Under the pieces are notes generated by a model. It was not told where the DNA came from and ran no database searches. It saw only the letters and a program-made list of their open reading frames with translations. Source: Actinomycetes bacterium (GTDB lineage: Bacteria > Actinomycetota > Acidimicrobiia > Acidimicrobiales > GCA-2861595). From it: 42,138 nt of DNA. Shown piece by piece: positions 23,781 to 33,377 of this stretch. The stretch covers positions 1 to 42,138 of the forward strand of contig JAHFUS010000035.1 of the NCBI GenBank assembly GCA_023264975.1. The letters run 5' to 3'. The translations under genes were made by a program, and so were the position numbers. The first letter of the stretch is position 1. Every line of letters begins with the position of its first letter.

Positions 23781-24659
23781 GTGGGCCACGCTTTCACCCG
23801 TACGCACGACGGCGGCTTCGACGCCCCCGTGCTCGTCCTCGGCATGGACGGCTGGATCGACGCCGGCTTCGGTGCCGGTGCGGCGATGGCCCATCTGCTG
23901 GCGTCGTCCACCTGGGAGGTCGTCGCCACCTTCGACAACGACCGCTTCCTCGACTTCCGGGACCGGCGTCCCGTCGTGCGCATCGCCGACGGGCTCACCG
24001 AGGGCATCACGTGGCCGGCCATCGAGTTGCGGGCAGGCAAGGACGGCACCGGCAAGGACCTCCTGGTGCTGGTCGGCCCCGAGCCCGACATGGCCTGGCA
24101 CGGCTTCGTTTCCTCCGTCGTCGACCTCGCCATGGAGCTCGGGGTGCGGCTGGTCGTGGCCTTGGGCGCCTTCCCCCTGTCGGTGCCCCACACCAGGCCG
24201 GTGCGGCTGGCCGCCACCGCCACGTCGAGCGAGCTGGCCGAGAAGATCGGCGTGGTGAAGGGCGCCCACAGCGTCCCCGCCGGTATCCATGCCGCGCTAC
24301 AGGAGGGCTTCGGGGCGGCCGGGGTCCCGGCTGTCGGCCTGTGGGCCAGGGTCCCCCACTACGCCGCCGCCATGCCGTACCCGGCCGCCAGTGCGGCCCT
24401 GATCGAGGGGCTGGCGTCACTGGCCGACCTCGTCCTCGACGCCGCCGACCTTCACGCCGCCGCCGACCTGACAAGGGCGCGCATCGACGAACTCATCGCC
24501 GGGAGCGACGAGCACCGCGACATGGTGCGCCAGCTCGAAGCGGCGATCGATGCCGAGCAGGCGCCCGCCCCGTTCGACCCGTCCGACCTCCCGTCGGGCG
24601 ACGAGATCGGAGCCGAGCTGGAGCGCTTCCTCCGTGGGGAAACGGGCACGAACCCGTAA
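23781..24659 (+). CDS. PAC2-family protein (proteasome assembly chaperone-like)
   Basis: 292 aa from the GTG at 23781; a GTG at 23724 would add 19 residues of low-complexity sequence. The protein opens with the PAC2 pattern PVLVLGMDGWIDAGFGAGAA and has LVLVGPEPD, VDLAMELGVRLVVALGAFPL, and GLWARVPHY, then ends in a charged helical tail (RIDELIAGSDEHRDMVRQLE ...). Actinobacterial PAC2 proteins resemble eukaryotic proteasome assembly chaperones and occur widely in genomes with a 20S proteasome, but their role is not established. It is followed 36 nt later by the response regulator gene on the same strand. Confidence 0.85.
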   Translation: MGHAFTRTHDGGFDAPVLVLGMDGWIDAGFGAGAAMAHLLASSTWEVVATFDNDRFLDFRDRRPVVRIADGLTEGITWPAIELRAGKDGTGKDLLVLVGPEPDMAWHGFVSSVVDLAMELGVRLVVALGAFPLSVPHTRPVRLAATATSSELAEKIGVVKGAHSVPAGIHAALQEGFGAAGVPAVGLWARVPHYAAAMPYPAASAALIEGLASLADLVLDAADLHAAADLTRARIDELIAGSDEHRDMVRQLEAAIDAEQAPAPFDPSDLPSGDEIGAELERFLRGETGTNP

Positions 24660-24695
24660 TACGGGTCATTATGGGTCCGCCGACGAGAGGAGACG

Positions 24696-26273
24696 GTGCG
24701 GGCGGTGCTCAGCGATGCGACACATGCCGTACTGGTCGTGGACGACGACCCCTCCATCCGCATGCTCCTGTCGGTCACCCTCACCAACGCCGGCCTCCGG
24801 GTCGAGGAGGCGTCCACCGGGGAGGAGGCGCTCGAGATGGTGCTCCGGCGTCCCTATTCGGTGATGCTGCTCGACAGCAATCTGCCCGGTATGAGCGGCA
24901 TCTCGGTGCTCGCCCGACTGCGGGCCGACGAGGCCACCCGCACCCTCCCGGTGCTCATCGTCACCGCCGAGGAGGAGGTCGATGCCCGGGTCAACGGCCT
25001 GCAGCACGGTGCCGACGACTACATCATCAAGCCCTTCCACCCGGCCGAGCTGGTGGCGCGGGTACGGGCGCAGCTACGCGAGCGGGCGGCCTGGGCCGAG
25101 GCGGTGCGGCGCCGGCTGGCCGAGCGCGCGGCCATCGCCGCCGCCTTGTGCCGAATGCATCCCGAGATCTCGGCCGAGCGGACGGCCAACACCCTGTGCG
25201 CCGAGCTGTGCGAGCTGCGGGACCTGGCCGGCGCCGCCGTGGTGGCCTTCACCGGCGACGACGTGGCCGTGCCCCTCGGCCTCCACGGCACCCCGCCGTC
25301 CGGCCTGCGCTCCGGCGTGCCGCTCCCGCCCGGCACCGCGGCGCGGCTGCGGGCCAACGCCCGCACCGGCCCGTGGGTCGAGACGGTCGACGGCGCCGTG
25401 GCGTGGGCGCCGTTCGGGCCCGCCGATGAGCCGCTCGGCGTGCTGGCGCTCACCGGCAACGGCCGCCCTCGTGGCCCCGGAGCAGCCACAGCCAACCAGC
25501 TGCTGGCCGCCGCCATCGACTTCGCCGCAGTGGCCGGCGGCCTTGTCACTCCCGCCCTGCTGGCCGGCGGCTCCTACGACGCCAGAGCCCACCTGGCCGA
25601 CGTGCTCCGCCGCCAGGCCTTCTCCCCCGTGTTCCAGCCGATCGTCACCCTGCCCACCGGGTCCGTTCTCGGCTTCGAGGCGCTCACCCGCTTCTCCGAC
25701 GGCGCCCAACCGCAGGCTCGTTTCGCCGAGGCAGCCGCCCTCAACCGCGGCATCGACCTGGAGACGGCGACCCTGGCTGCCGCCCTTAGCGCCACCTCCC
25801 GGCTTCGGCCCGGGTGCTGGGTCAGCGTGAACGTGTCGCCCTCCCTGGTGCTCGAACGCACGGTCCTGCCCCAGCTCATCGAGACCTGCCCGGCACAGGT
25901 GGTGCTGGAGATCACCGAGCACGACCCGGTGGAGGACTACGCCGAGCTGTCGGCCGCCCTGGCCGAGTTGCGGCCCAGGACGCGCCTGTCGGTCGACGAC
26001 GCCGGCTCGGGCTTCGCCAGCCTCCGCCACGTGGTGACGCTCGAGCCCGAGTTCGTGAAGCTCGACCAGTCGTGGGTGACGGGGATCGACGACGACCCGG
26101 CCCGCCAGGCGCTCGTCGCCGGGCTGTGCCACTTCGCCGGCAGGACGGGCAGCACGCTCATCGCCGAGGGCGTCGAGACCGCTCCCGAGCGGGGGATGCT
26201 CACCGAGCTCGATGTCGACATGGCCCAGGGCTTCCTGTTCGGTCGCCCCGAGCCCGCCGGCACCTCCTACTGA
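24696..26273 (+). CDS. REC-GAF-EAL response regulator (c-di-GMP phosphodiesterase)
   Basis: 525 aa from a GTG at 24696 with GAGGAG 6 nt upstream. Receiver domain 9-125: acidic DDD at 16-18, phosphoacceptor D60 (LLDSNLPGMSG), T90 and K112. Residues about 140-285 are GAF-like. The EAL domain (about 300-520) has FEALTRF (327-333), NVSPS, EITEHD, DDAGSG (434-439), K455, EGVET and QGFLFG, so the metal ligands and catalytic base are intact and hydrolysis of c-di-GMP to pGpG is expected. There is no GGDEF domain. No histidine kinase is encoded beside it, so it is an orphan regulator. It is probably co-transcribed with the PAC2 gene. Confidence 0.92.
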   Translation: MRAVLSDATHAVLVVDDDPSIRMLLSVTLTNAGLRVEEASTGEEALEMVLRRPYSVMLLDSNLPGMSGISVLARLRADEATRTLPVLIVTAEEEVDARVNGLQHGADDYIIKPFHPAELVARVRAQLRERAAWAEAVRRRLAERAAIAAALCRMHPEISAERTANTLCAELCELRDLAGAAVVAFTGDDVAVPLGLHGTPPSGLRSGVPLPPGTAARLRANARTGPWVETVDGAVAWAPFGPADEPLGVLALTGNGRPRGPGAATANQLLAAAIDFAAVAGGLVTPALLAGGSYDARAHLADVLRRQAFSPVFQPIVTLPTGSVLGFEALTRFSDGAQPQARFAEAAALNRGIDLETATLAAALSATSRLRPGCWVSVNVSPSLVLERTVLPQLIETCPAQVVLEITEHDPVEDYAELSAALAELRPRTRLSVDDAGSGFASLRHVVTLEPEFVKLDQSWVTGIDDDPARQALVAGLCHFAGRTGSTLIAEGVETAPERGMLTELDVDMAQGFLFGRPEPAGTSY

Positions 26274-26354
26274 GCGGCCTTTCCCGTCGGTGGATCGTCG
26301 AGGCTATGGCGACGGTCCGCCGACCAGATCGAGCCGGGCACCGGCGCCCGAACG

Positions 26355-27248
26355 TCAGTGGCTCTGGAGGACGGCGTCGTCGCGCATGTCGGCGAAGAGC
26401 CCGGCCGCACCGCCGCCGACCGTGACGATCGACTGGGCGCCGGCGGTGCCGATGCCGCCGGGCATCACCACGCTGCGGACCTTGGCCGGGTCGATGGTGA
26501 CGGCCAGCCGGCTCAGCCGGTAGAGCTCGACCGGGGTAACGCCGGTGATCCCGACGTAGCGGCCCAGGACGGCGAGGTAGCGGGCCGCTCCGGTGGCGCC
26601 GGGGTTCTCGGCCCGCAGCTTGGTGAGGGCCGACAGGATCAGAAGGCCCTGGTGCTCGCTGCGGGTGAAGTCGCCGCCGGTGATGTGGCGGTTGCGGGAG
26701 AAGGCCAGCGCCTCGTTGCCGCCCATGTGCACCCTGCCCTGTGGGAAGTTGGCGCCCGAGAAGCTGTCGTTCATTGCAATGGGCACGTCGACGTCGACGC
26801 CGCCGGCAGAGTTGACCATGTCCACGAAGGGCGCGAAGCGGGTGGCGAGCACGAACGAGACGTCGATGCCGGTGAGCTGCTCGATGGTGTTGGCGGCCAG
26901 GCCGGGGCCACCGAGGGCGTAGGCGTCGTTGAGCTTGGCCCGGCCGTGCCCAGGGATGGCCACGTAGGTGTCCCGGGGGAAGTTGATCATCGTGCCCTCG
27001 CCGGTGGCGGGGTTGATGCCGATGAGGTGGATCGCGTCGGAGCGGTCGCCGTCGATGCCCGGCCGCCCGCCGTCGAGGCCGAGGGCCAACATGAACACGG
27101 GCTGGCCGGGGCGGGGCGAGAACGCCCCGGTGTCGACCTTGTGGATCTCGAGGGCGGTCTGGCTGCTGCCGGCGGGGCCGCCCCGCACGGCGGCGGTCAC
27201 ACTGAGGACGGCCAGGACGGCGACCGCCACCGCCACGACGCGGGTCAC
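26355..27248 (-). CDS. LytR-CpsA-Psr (LCP) family protein
   Basis: 297 aa from a GTG at 27248 that overlaps the stop of the upstream lipoprotein gene (GTGA). A single N-terminal signal anchor (RVVAVAVAVLAVLSVTAAV) precedes the LCP domain: GDRSDAIHLIGINP, MINFPRDTYVAIPG, KLNDAYALGGP, GGVDVDVP, and the basic cluster FSRNRH...GGDFTRSEHQ. The pyrophosphate-binding Arg and Asp residues are therefore all present. LCP enzymes transfer lipid-linked glycopolymers to peptidoglycan (or arabinogalactan in mycobacteria). It is convergent with the EAL gene. Confidence 0.9.
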   Translation of the reverse strand: MTRVVAVAVAVLAVLSVTAAVRGGPAGSSQTALEIHKVDTGAFSPRPGQPVFMLALGLDGGRPGIDGDRSDAIHLIGINPATGEGTMINFPRDTYVAIPGHGRAKLNDAYALGGPGLAANTIEQLTGIDVSFVLATRFAPFVDMVNSAGGVDVDVPIAMNDSFSGANFPQGRVHMGGNEALAFSRNRHITGGDFTRSEHQGLLILSALTKLRAENPGATGAARYLAVLGRYVGITGVTPVELYRLSRLAVTIDPAKVRSVVMPGGIGTAGAQSIVTVGGGAAGLFADMRDDAVLQSH

Positions 27249-27862
27249 TTCACCCTCGTGTCGTGCTTGGCCACGATGTCGAAACTGTCGATGCGCCAGC
27301 TGCCCCGGTCGGGCACCAGCACCATCTCGCCGCCCCGCACCACGTCGACGAAGCCGCTGCCCGACTTCACGGCGTGCACCATGTCGATCTGGGCGGTGAC
27401 CAGGACCGGCTCGCCCCCGGGGGCGGTGAGCAAGGTGAGCTTGGCGTTGGCGTGCTCCTGCTTCACATCGCCGGTGAGCGGCGTGCCCTCCTCGAGCACC
27501 GCAGCCCGCTCAGGGCCGGGGGCGGAGATCTTGAGGAGGGCGGGCTCGGTGAACACGGCGTCGAGGCCGGACGAAGGCTTGCCCGATCGCAGGGGACCCA
27601 CGATGGCGTGGCCGAGCCAGCCGTCGAGGCTGGCCTGGACCGCGGCGGTGACGTCCGGCGGGAAGCTGGGAGCCGTCGGGGCCATGGGCTCCACGGCGGC
27701 GGTGGTGACAGCGAACGAGTAGGGCCGGGCGGCCGGCGCCGGGCTCCCGCCGCGCGCCACCGCGCCGGAGCCGCTCTCGGCCCCATCGCCGCCCGAACAG
27801 CCGCCGGCGAGCGCGACGACGAGGAGAGGTGGGATCAGCATCCGCCGAGAAAAAGGGCGCAC
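27245..27862 (-). CDS. Putative lipoprotein coupled to the LCP gene
   Basis: 205 aa from a GTG at 27862, supported by a TACGAT -10 box ending 9 nt upstream; an ATG at 27841 is the alternative and an ATG at 27895 lies before the -10 box. Signal peptide RPFSRRMLIPPLLVVALAGGC with a lipobox Cys, then a Gly/Ser-rich spacer. The mature domain (about 60-205) ends with VLVPDRGSWRIDSFDIVAKHD and resembles the SnoaL/NTF2-like fold often seen in actinobacterial Mce-associated and related lipoproteins, which is a weak guess. Overlap with the LCP gene suggests a shared wall-assembly role. Confidence 0.65.
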   Translation of the reverse strand: MRPFSRRMLIPPLLVVALAGGCSGGDGAESGSGAVARGGSPAPAARPYSFAVTTAAVEPMAPTAPSFPPDVTAAVQASLDGWLGHAIVGPLRSGKPSSGLDAVFTEPALLKISAPGPERAAVLEEGTPLTGDVKQEHANAKLTLLTAPGGEPVLVTAQIDMVHAVKSGSGFVDVVRGGEMVLVPDRGSWRIDSFDIVAKHDTRVK

Positions 27863-27871
27863 TTGTCCGTC

Positions 27872-27877
27872 ATCGTA
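27872..27877 (-). promoter_or_regulatory. -10 box of the lipoprotein-LCP operon, leaderless type
   Basis: TACGAT on the minus strand, 9 nt before the GTG at 27862, the same box and spacing as at lepA. A TTGACG lies only 12 bp further upstream, too close for a normal -35. Confidence 0.45.
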
Positions 27878-27944
27878 GGCTCTCCGACACGTCAAACTCA
27901 GGCGGGGGCTCTTCGGCCGTCTTGCCCTGCCACGAGCCGTCCCC

Positions 27945-27964
27945 TCGGCTGACCGGTCAGCCGA
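27945..27964. promoter_or_regulatory. 20-bp perfect palindrome upstream of the lipoprotein-LCP operon
   Basis: TCGGCTGACCGGTCAGCCGA is a perfect inverted repeat with no spacer. The core CGGCTGAC recurs at 27988-27995 and, inverted, at 28007-28014. It lies about 70 bp upstream of the -10 box of the lipoprotein gene and about 45 bp after the stop of the acyl-AMP ligase gene. A dimeric regulator site or a terminator are both possible. Confidence 0.5.
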
Positions 27965-27987
27965 TAGATACCGCAGCGGGCCTTGGG

Positions 27988-28014
27988 CGGCTGACCGGTG
28001 AGCGTCGTCAGCCG
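27988..28014. terminator. Stem-loop at the 3' end of the acyl-AMP ligase gene
   Basis: CGGCTGAC (27988-27995) pairs perfectly with GTCAGCCG (28007-28014) around an 11-nt loop. The stop codon of the ligase gene (28008-28010) lies in one arm. With the adjacent palindrome it could form a two-hairpin terminator. No U-tract. Confidence 0.35.
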
Positions 28015-29668
28015 ACCTCCAGCCGGCCGGTCAGGTAGGCCGCCCGGCACCGCCACCGTTGCAGCTTGCCCGACGATGTCTTGGACAGGCTCCCGGGCGG
28101 GAGGAGCACCACGTCCGGCGCCGGCAGGCCGGTGAACGCAGCGACCCGCCCGGCCACCTCCCGGCCCACACCGGGCCGGGCGCCGTCGCGCACCTCGGCC
28201 GCCACCACCACTGTTCGGGAGCGGCCCTCCCCCACGCCGAAGGCCGCCACATTCCCGGCCCTCACACCGTCCACGGTCGCGGCCGCCTGTTCGATACCGT
28301 CCGGCGCCAGGCGACGTCCGCCCACCGTGATGGCGTCGGCCAGCCTGGTCCACACCACCAGCTCACCACCGGTCAGGTAGGCCAGGTCGCCCGTGCGCAA
28401 CCAACCGTCGTGGAAGGCGGCGGCGGTGGCGTCTGGGCGCCCGTGGTAGCCGGCCGTCACCGACGCGCCCCGCACTTCGAGCTCGCCGACCTGTCGCTCG
28501 CCCAACTCGTGGCCGTGGAGCGGATCGCAGATGCGGAGGTCGAGCCCGGCGACAGGCCCGCCGAGCAGCGGGAGCCGGTGCCCGGTGGCCCCCGGCCGTG
28601 CGGCGGCGCCGGCCTCGAGCGCATGACCGTCGACCTGGTCGCACACCAGGCCGCGGCCGGGCCGGGACAGGGTGGCGCCGGTGACCACCTCGGCCATGCC
28701 GAACGCCGGCAGGACGGCGCCAGGGTCGAGGCCGTGGGCGGCGCCGGCCTCTGTGAACTCCAGCATCGTCCGGACGCCGACCGGCTCCGCCCCGTTGAGG
28801 GCGATGCGCCACCGGGAGAGATCGAGGGCGGTGCCGTCCCGGGAAAGGGCGCGGGTCAGCAGGGCGTAGGAGAAGTTCGGTCCGGCCGTCGCCGTCCCTC
28901 CGAAGTGGCTCATCCACCCGGTCCAGCGCCCGGGGTCGGCGAGGAAGTCGAGGGGGGTGGCCAGCACCAGGTCGGTGCCGGTGACCATGGACAGGCCCAG
29001 GAGCCCGAACAGGCCCATGTCGTGGTACAGCGGCAGCCACGACACGATGACGTCGGCATCGGGGTCGAGCCCGGCCGCCCCTGCTACCGCATCGAGGTTT
29101 GAGACGACGGCTGCGTGCGTGAGCGTGGCCCCACGCGGGTCCGCGGTGACGCCGCTGGTGAACTGGACGGCGGCCAGGGCGGCGGGATCCGGGACTGGGG
29201 CGTCGAACCGGTCCACAGCGGCGGCTGCCTCGCGCTCGAGGTCCGGCAGGAGGACGACGGGCGGATCGCCGGGGACGGGCTCGATGAACGCCGCCAGGAT
29301 CGGATCGGCCACCACCAGCACCGCGCTCGACGCACGCAGCCTCGATCTGGTGGCGGCCACCATGTCCGCCACGTCGAGCAGGCGGCGCGGCAGCGGCAGC
29401 ACGACGGCGGTGGCGCCCGCCAGCCACACGCCTTGGAGGGCCGTGACGAGCAGACGCGAGCTTGGGCCGGCAAGCGCCACGTGGGCCCCGGGCCCGATGC
29501 CCAGGCGCTGGAGGGCGGCGGCCGTGGCCCGGGCGTCGTCGTGGAGGCGCGACCACTCGACACGGGGCGCGCCGGGGTCGCACACGAAGGTGACGGCGCC
29601 GCCCCGGGCGGTGGCTCCCTCGATCCTGGTGCCCAGCGTGGCGGGCGGGTTGCTGCCCTCCGCTCCGC

Positions 29669-29672
<4 letters not shown>
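28008..29672 (-). CDS. Fatty-acyl-AMP ligase-like adenylate-forming enzyme
   Basis: 554 aa from a GTG at 29672 that overlaps the leuS stop (GTGA). ANL superfamily: the nucleotide-binding motif is [16 protein letters not shown], followed by [23 protein letters not shown], and the hinge region [19 protein letters not shown]; near the C-terminus [14 protein letters not shown] carries the catalytic Lys. [10 protein letters not shown] and GMAE are hallmarks of fatty-acyl-AMP ligases (FadD32/FAAL), which pass acyl adenylates to carrier proteins rather than CoA. No acyl carrier protein or polyketide synthase lies in the window, so the acceptor is unknown. Coupling to leuS is unusual. Confidence 0.82.
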
Positions 29673-32086
<2,414 letters not shown>

Positions 32087-32092
32087 TGGGTG

Positions 32093-32098
32093 ATGTTA
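32093..32098 (-). promoter_or_regulatory. -10 box of leuS, leaderless type
   Basis: TAACAT on the minus strand, ending 6 nt before the leuS ATG. No Shine-Dalgarno sequence fits between box and start. Confidence 0.5.
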
Positions 32099-32208
32099 GT
32101 GGCGGGCCCGTCACCGGTGCCCGGGCGTTTCCGGGAACGCGCGTTCGGGTCTGCGATCGGAATGCCACGGCGACGCCGTGCGGCAGTACTGCTACTCTGC
32201 CCCCGTTC

Positions 32209-32282
32209 GGGCCTGTAGCTCAGCCTGGTAGAGCGCCTGCATGGCATGCAGGAAGTCCGGGGTTCAAGTCCCCGCAGGTCCA
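32209..32282 (+). tRNA. tRNA-Ala (anticodon GGC)
   Basis: A complete cloverleaf can be drawn: acceptor GGGCCTG/CAGGTCC (with one G-U pair), D arm GCTC/GAGC, anticodon stem CCTGC/GCAGG with loop ATGGCAT (anticodon GGC), variable loop AAGTC, T arm CGGGG/CCCCG with loop TTCAAGT, discriminator A at 32282. The CCA end is not encoded. The plus-strand TACTCT near 32193 may be its -10. It marks the start of a small accessory stretch. Confidence 0.97.
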
Positions 32283-32533
32283 CCCCGAACCCGCCTGGGC
32301 AGGCCCCTTCCCGTCCCCCGGCGTGGCGGCCAGATCTCCAGGGGAGCCAAAAGGGGAGCCAAGTTGCTCCTGCTCACAGACCGCGCCGAACAGGCGCTCC
32401 ATGGGGGCTGTCGCCGCCCCCACCGTGGGCCGCACCCTCTGACGTGGCCGCTCGTGGGTGGGGTGCCGTCCAGCGGACCACGTGACGACCAGCGCTGGGA
32501 CAGCGGTGCGGGCGTTCCCGGGCGGCCGCCGCT
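32283..32533. other. Non-coding gap after tRNA-Ala with a short direct repeat
   Basis: No convincing gene. Two adjacent copies of AGGGGAGCCAA (about 32342-32364) occur roughly 60 bp after the tRNA. In the frame that runs through them they read RGAKRGAKLL, which recalls the C-terminal ends of some actinobacterial tyrosine integrases. This might be the scar of an integrated element, but no attachment-site duplicate of the tRNA 3' end was found in the window. Confidence 0.3.
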
Positions 32534-32854
32534 CTACGACCCAGGAGGCGCGTAGTTGACGCTCGTGGCGGCCGCACGATCGATCTCTTCCGGCGTCAGG
32601 AGCACGATGGTCTTCGTGGTGGCCATCCCGCTGGCGCCGACCACGAGCCCGACCGCCGCTGCTCCGACGTTGTCCGGCAGGTCTACGACAACGTACGCGT
32701 CCCCTTCGCCGAATCCGAAGTGGAAGCTCTCCACGTGCCCCCCGAGATCGGCGGCCATCTTCTCGACGGCCTCCCGGCGAGCGGTTCCGCCCTTGTCGAT
32801 CACGCCCTTGATGCCTTGGCTGGTGTACGAGGCAACGATCAGGTACTTCGCCAT
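32534..32854 (-). CDS. GYD-domain protein
   Basis: 106 aa with GGGGGAGGGC just before the ATG. It matches the GYD family: MAKYLIVASYTSQGIKGVID at the start, VESFHFGFGEGDAYVVVDLP and a C-terminal TPEEIDRA. GYD proteins are small ferredoxin-like alpha/beta folds of unknown function, found as single genes in actinobacteria and proteobacteria. It is the first gene after tRNA-Ala, on the opposite strand. No operon partner. Confidence 0.88.
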   Translation of the reverse strand: MAKYLIVASYTSQGIKGVIDKGGTARREAVEKMAADLGGHVESFHFGFGEGDAYVVVDLPDNVGAAAVGLVVGASGMATTKTIVLLTPEEIDRAAATSVNYAPPGS

Positions 32855-33229
32855 GCCCTCCCCCTCGCTCGAAACTGCCGATCCCAGTGTGCGACCGTTC
32901 GTGGCCCTTGTCGAGGGGCTACGCCAGACTGGACTCTCGATGACCGCAGGCGGCGCGCAACTCGGCGGGCGTGTACGTCGGCTGGTATACGTCGATCTCC
33001 GCTCCAGCCGGGAAGCGGGCGCACCCCACGGACGCCCGGCTGCCTACCTGCGTCGTCGCGCCGGGGTGGCGGAGCACACTTCCGGCCGAAGCTCGGGAGG
33101 CCGGGAGTGGTGGGGACTTTCGTGCCACCACCGGGGGTCTGAAACTGGCCATTGACACCGGACTCATTCGATCGACTCGCTGCCGACCAGTGGATAGCGA
33201 GGCTCGTCGTGAAATGAAGGGCCAATCGA

Positions 33230-33245
33230 CCTTAGTCGACTAAGG
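33230..33245. promoter_or_regulatory. 16-bp perfect palindrome upstream of the Tat-protein gene
   Basis: CCTTAGTCGACTAAGG, perfect dyad symmetry, about 54 bp upstream of the candidate -35 box. AT content is high for this region. It has the form of an operator for a dimeric regulator. Confidence 0.45.
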
Positions 33246-33298
33246 GCGGCAAGAGCGGCAAGACCGACAGTAAGAACGCTACATCCCCTGCAAATCTA

Positions 33299-33350
33299 TT
33301 GCACCAAGGGTCCCTTGCACCCTATTCTTGCCATGACAACGCGAGTCATG
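33299..33350 (+). promoter_or_regulatory. Candidate promoter with nested inverted repeats
   Basis: TTGCAC (33299-33304), an 18-bp spacer and TATTCT (33323-33328). The spacer contains AAGGG-T-CCCTT (33306-33316), an inverted repeat between the two boxes. Just after the expected start, CATGAC (33332-33337) and GTCATG (33345-33350) form another inverted repeat. Both would suit repressor binding or a leader hairpin. Confidence 0.4.
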
Positions 33351-33377
33351 GCTGTACCCAGAGCGACGGAGGGCGTG

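Larger units (their letters stand above)
32855..33377. other. Gap without a confident gene, rich in inverted repeats near its 3' end
   Basis: Base composition falls below that of the neighbours. A minus-strand frame ending near 32937 reads PAGAEIDVYQPTYTPAELRA close to its C-terminus, which looks protein-like, but the rest of the frame is poor; it may be a gene remnant. From 33230 onward there is a 16-bp palindrome, a candidate promoter and two further inverted repeats belonging to the next gene. Confidence 0.4.

Noticed and set aside
32240-32283. Minus-strand peptide DLRGLEPRTS-like over the tRNA
   Set aside because: This is the well-known false translation across a tRNA gene.
32919-33167. 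Minus-strand 82-codon frame in the islet
   Set aside because: Only its last 25 residues look protein-like; there is no ribosome site and the N-terminal part has no coding character. It is noted as a possible remnant.
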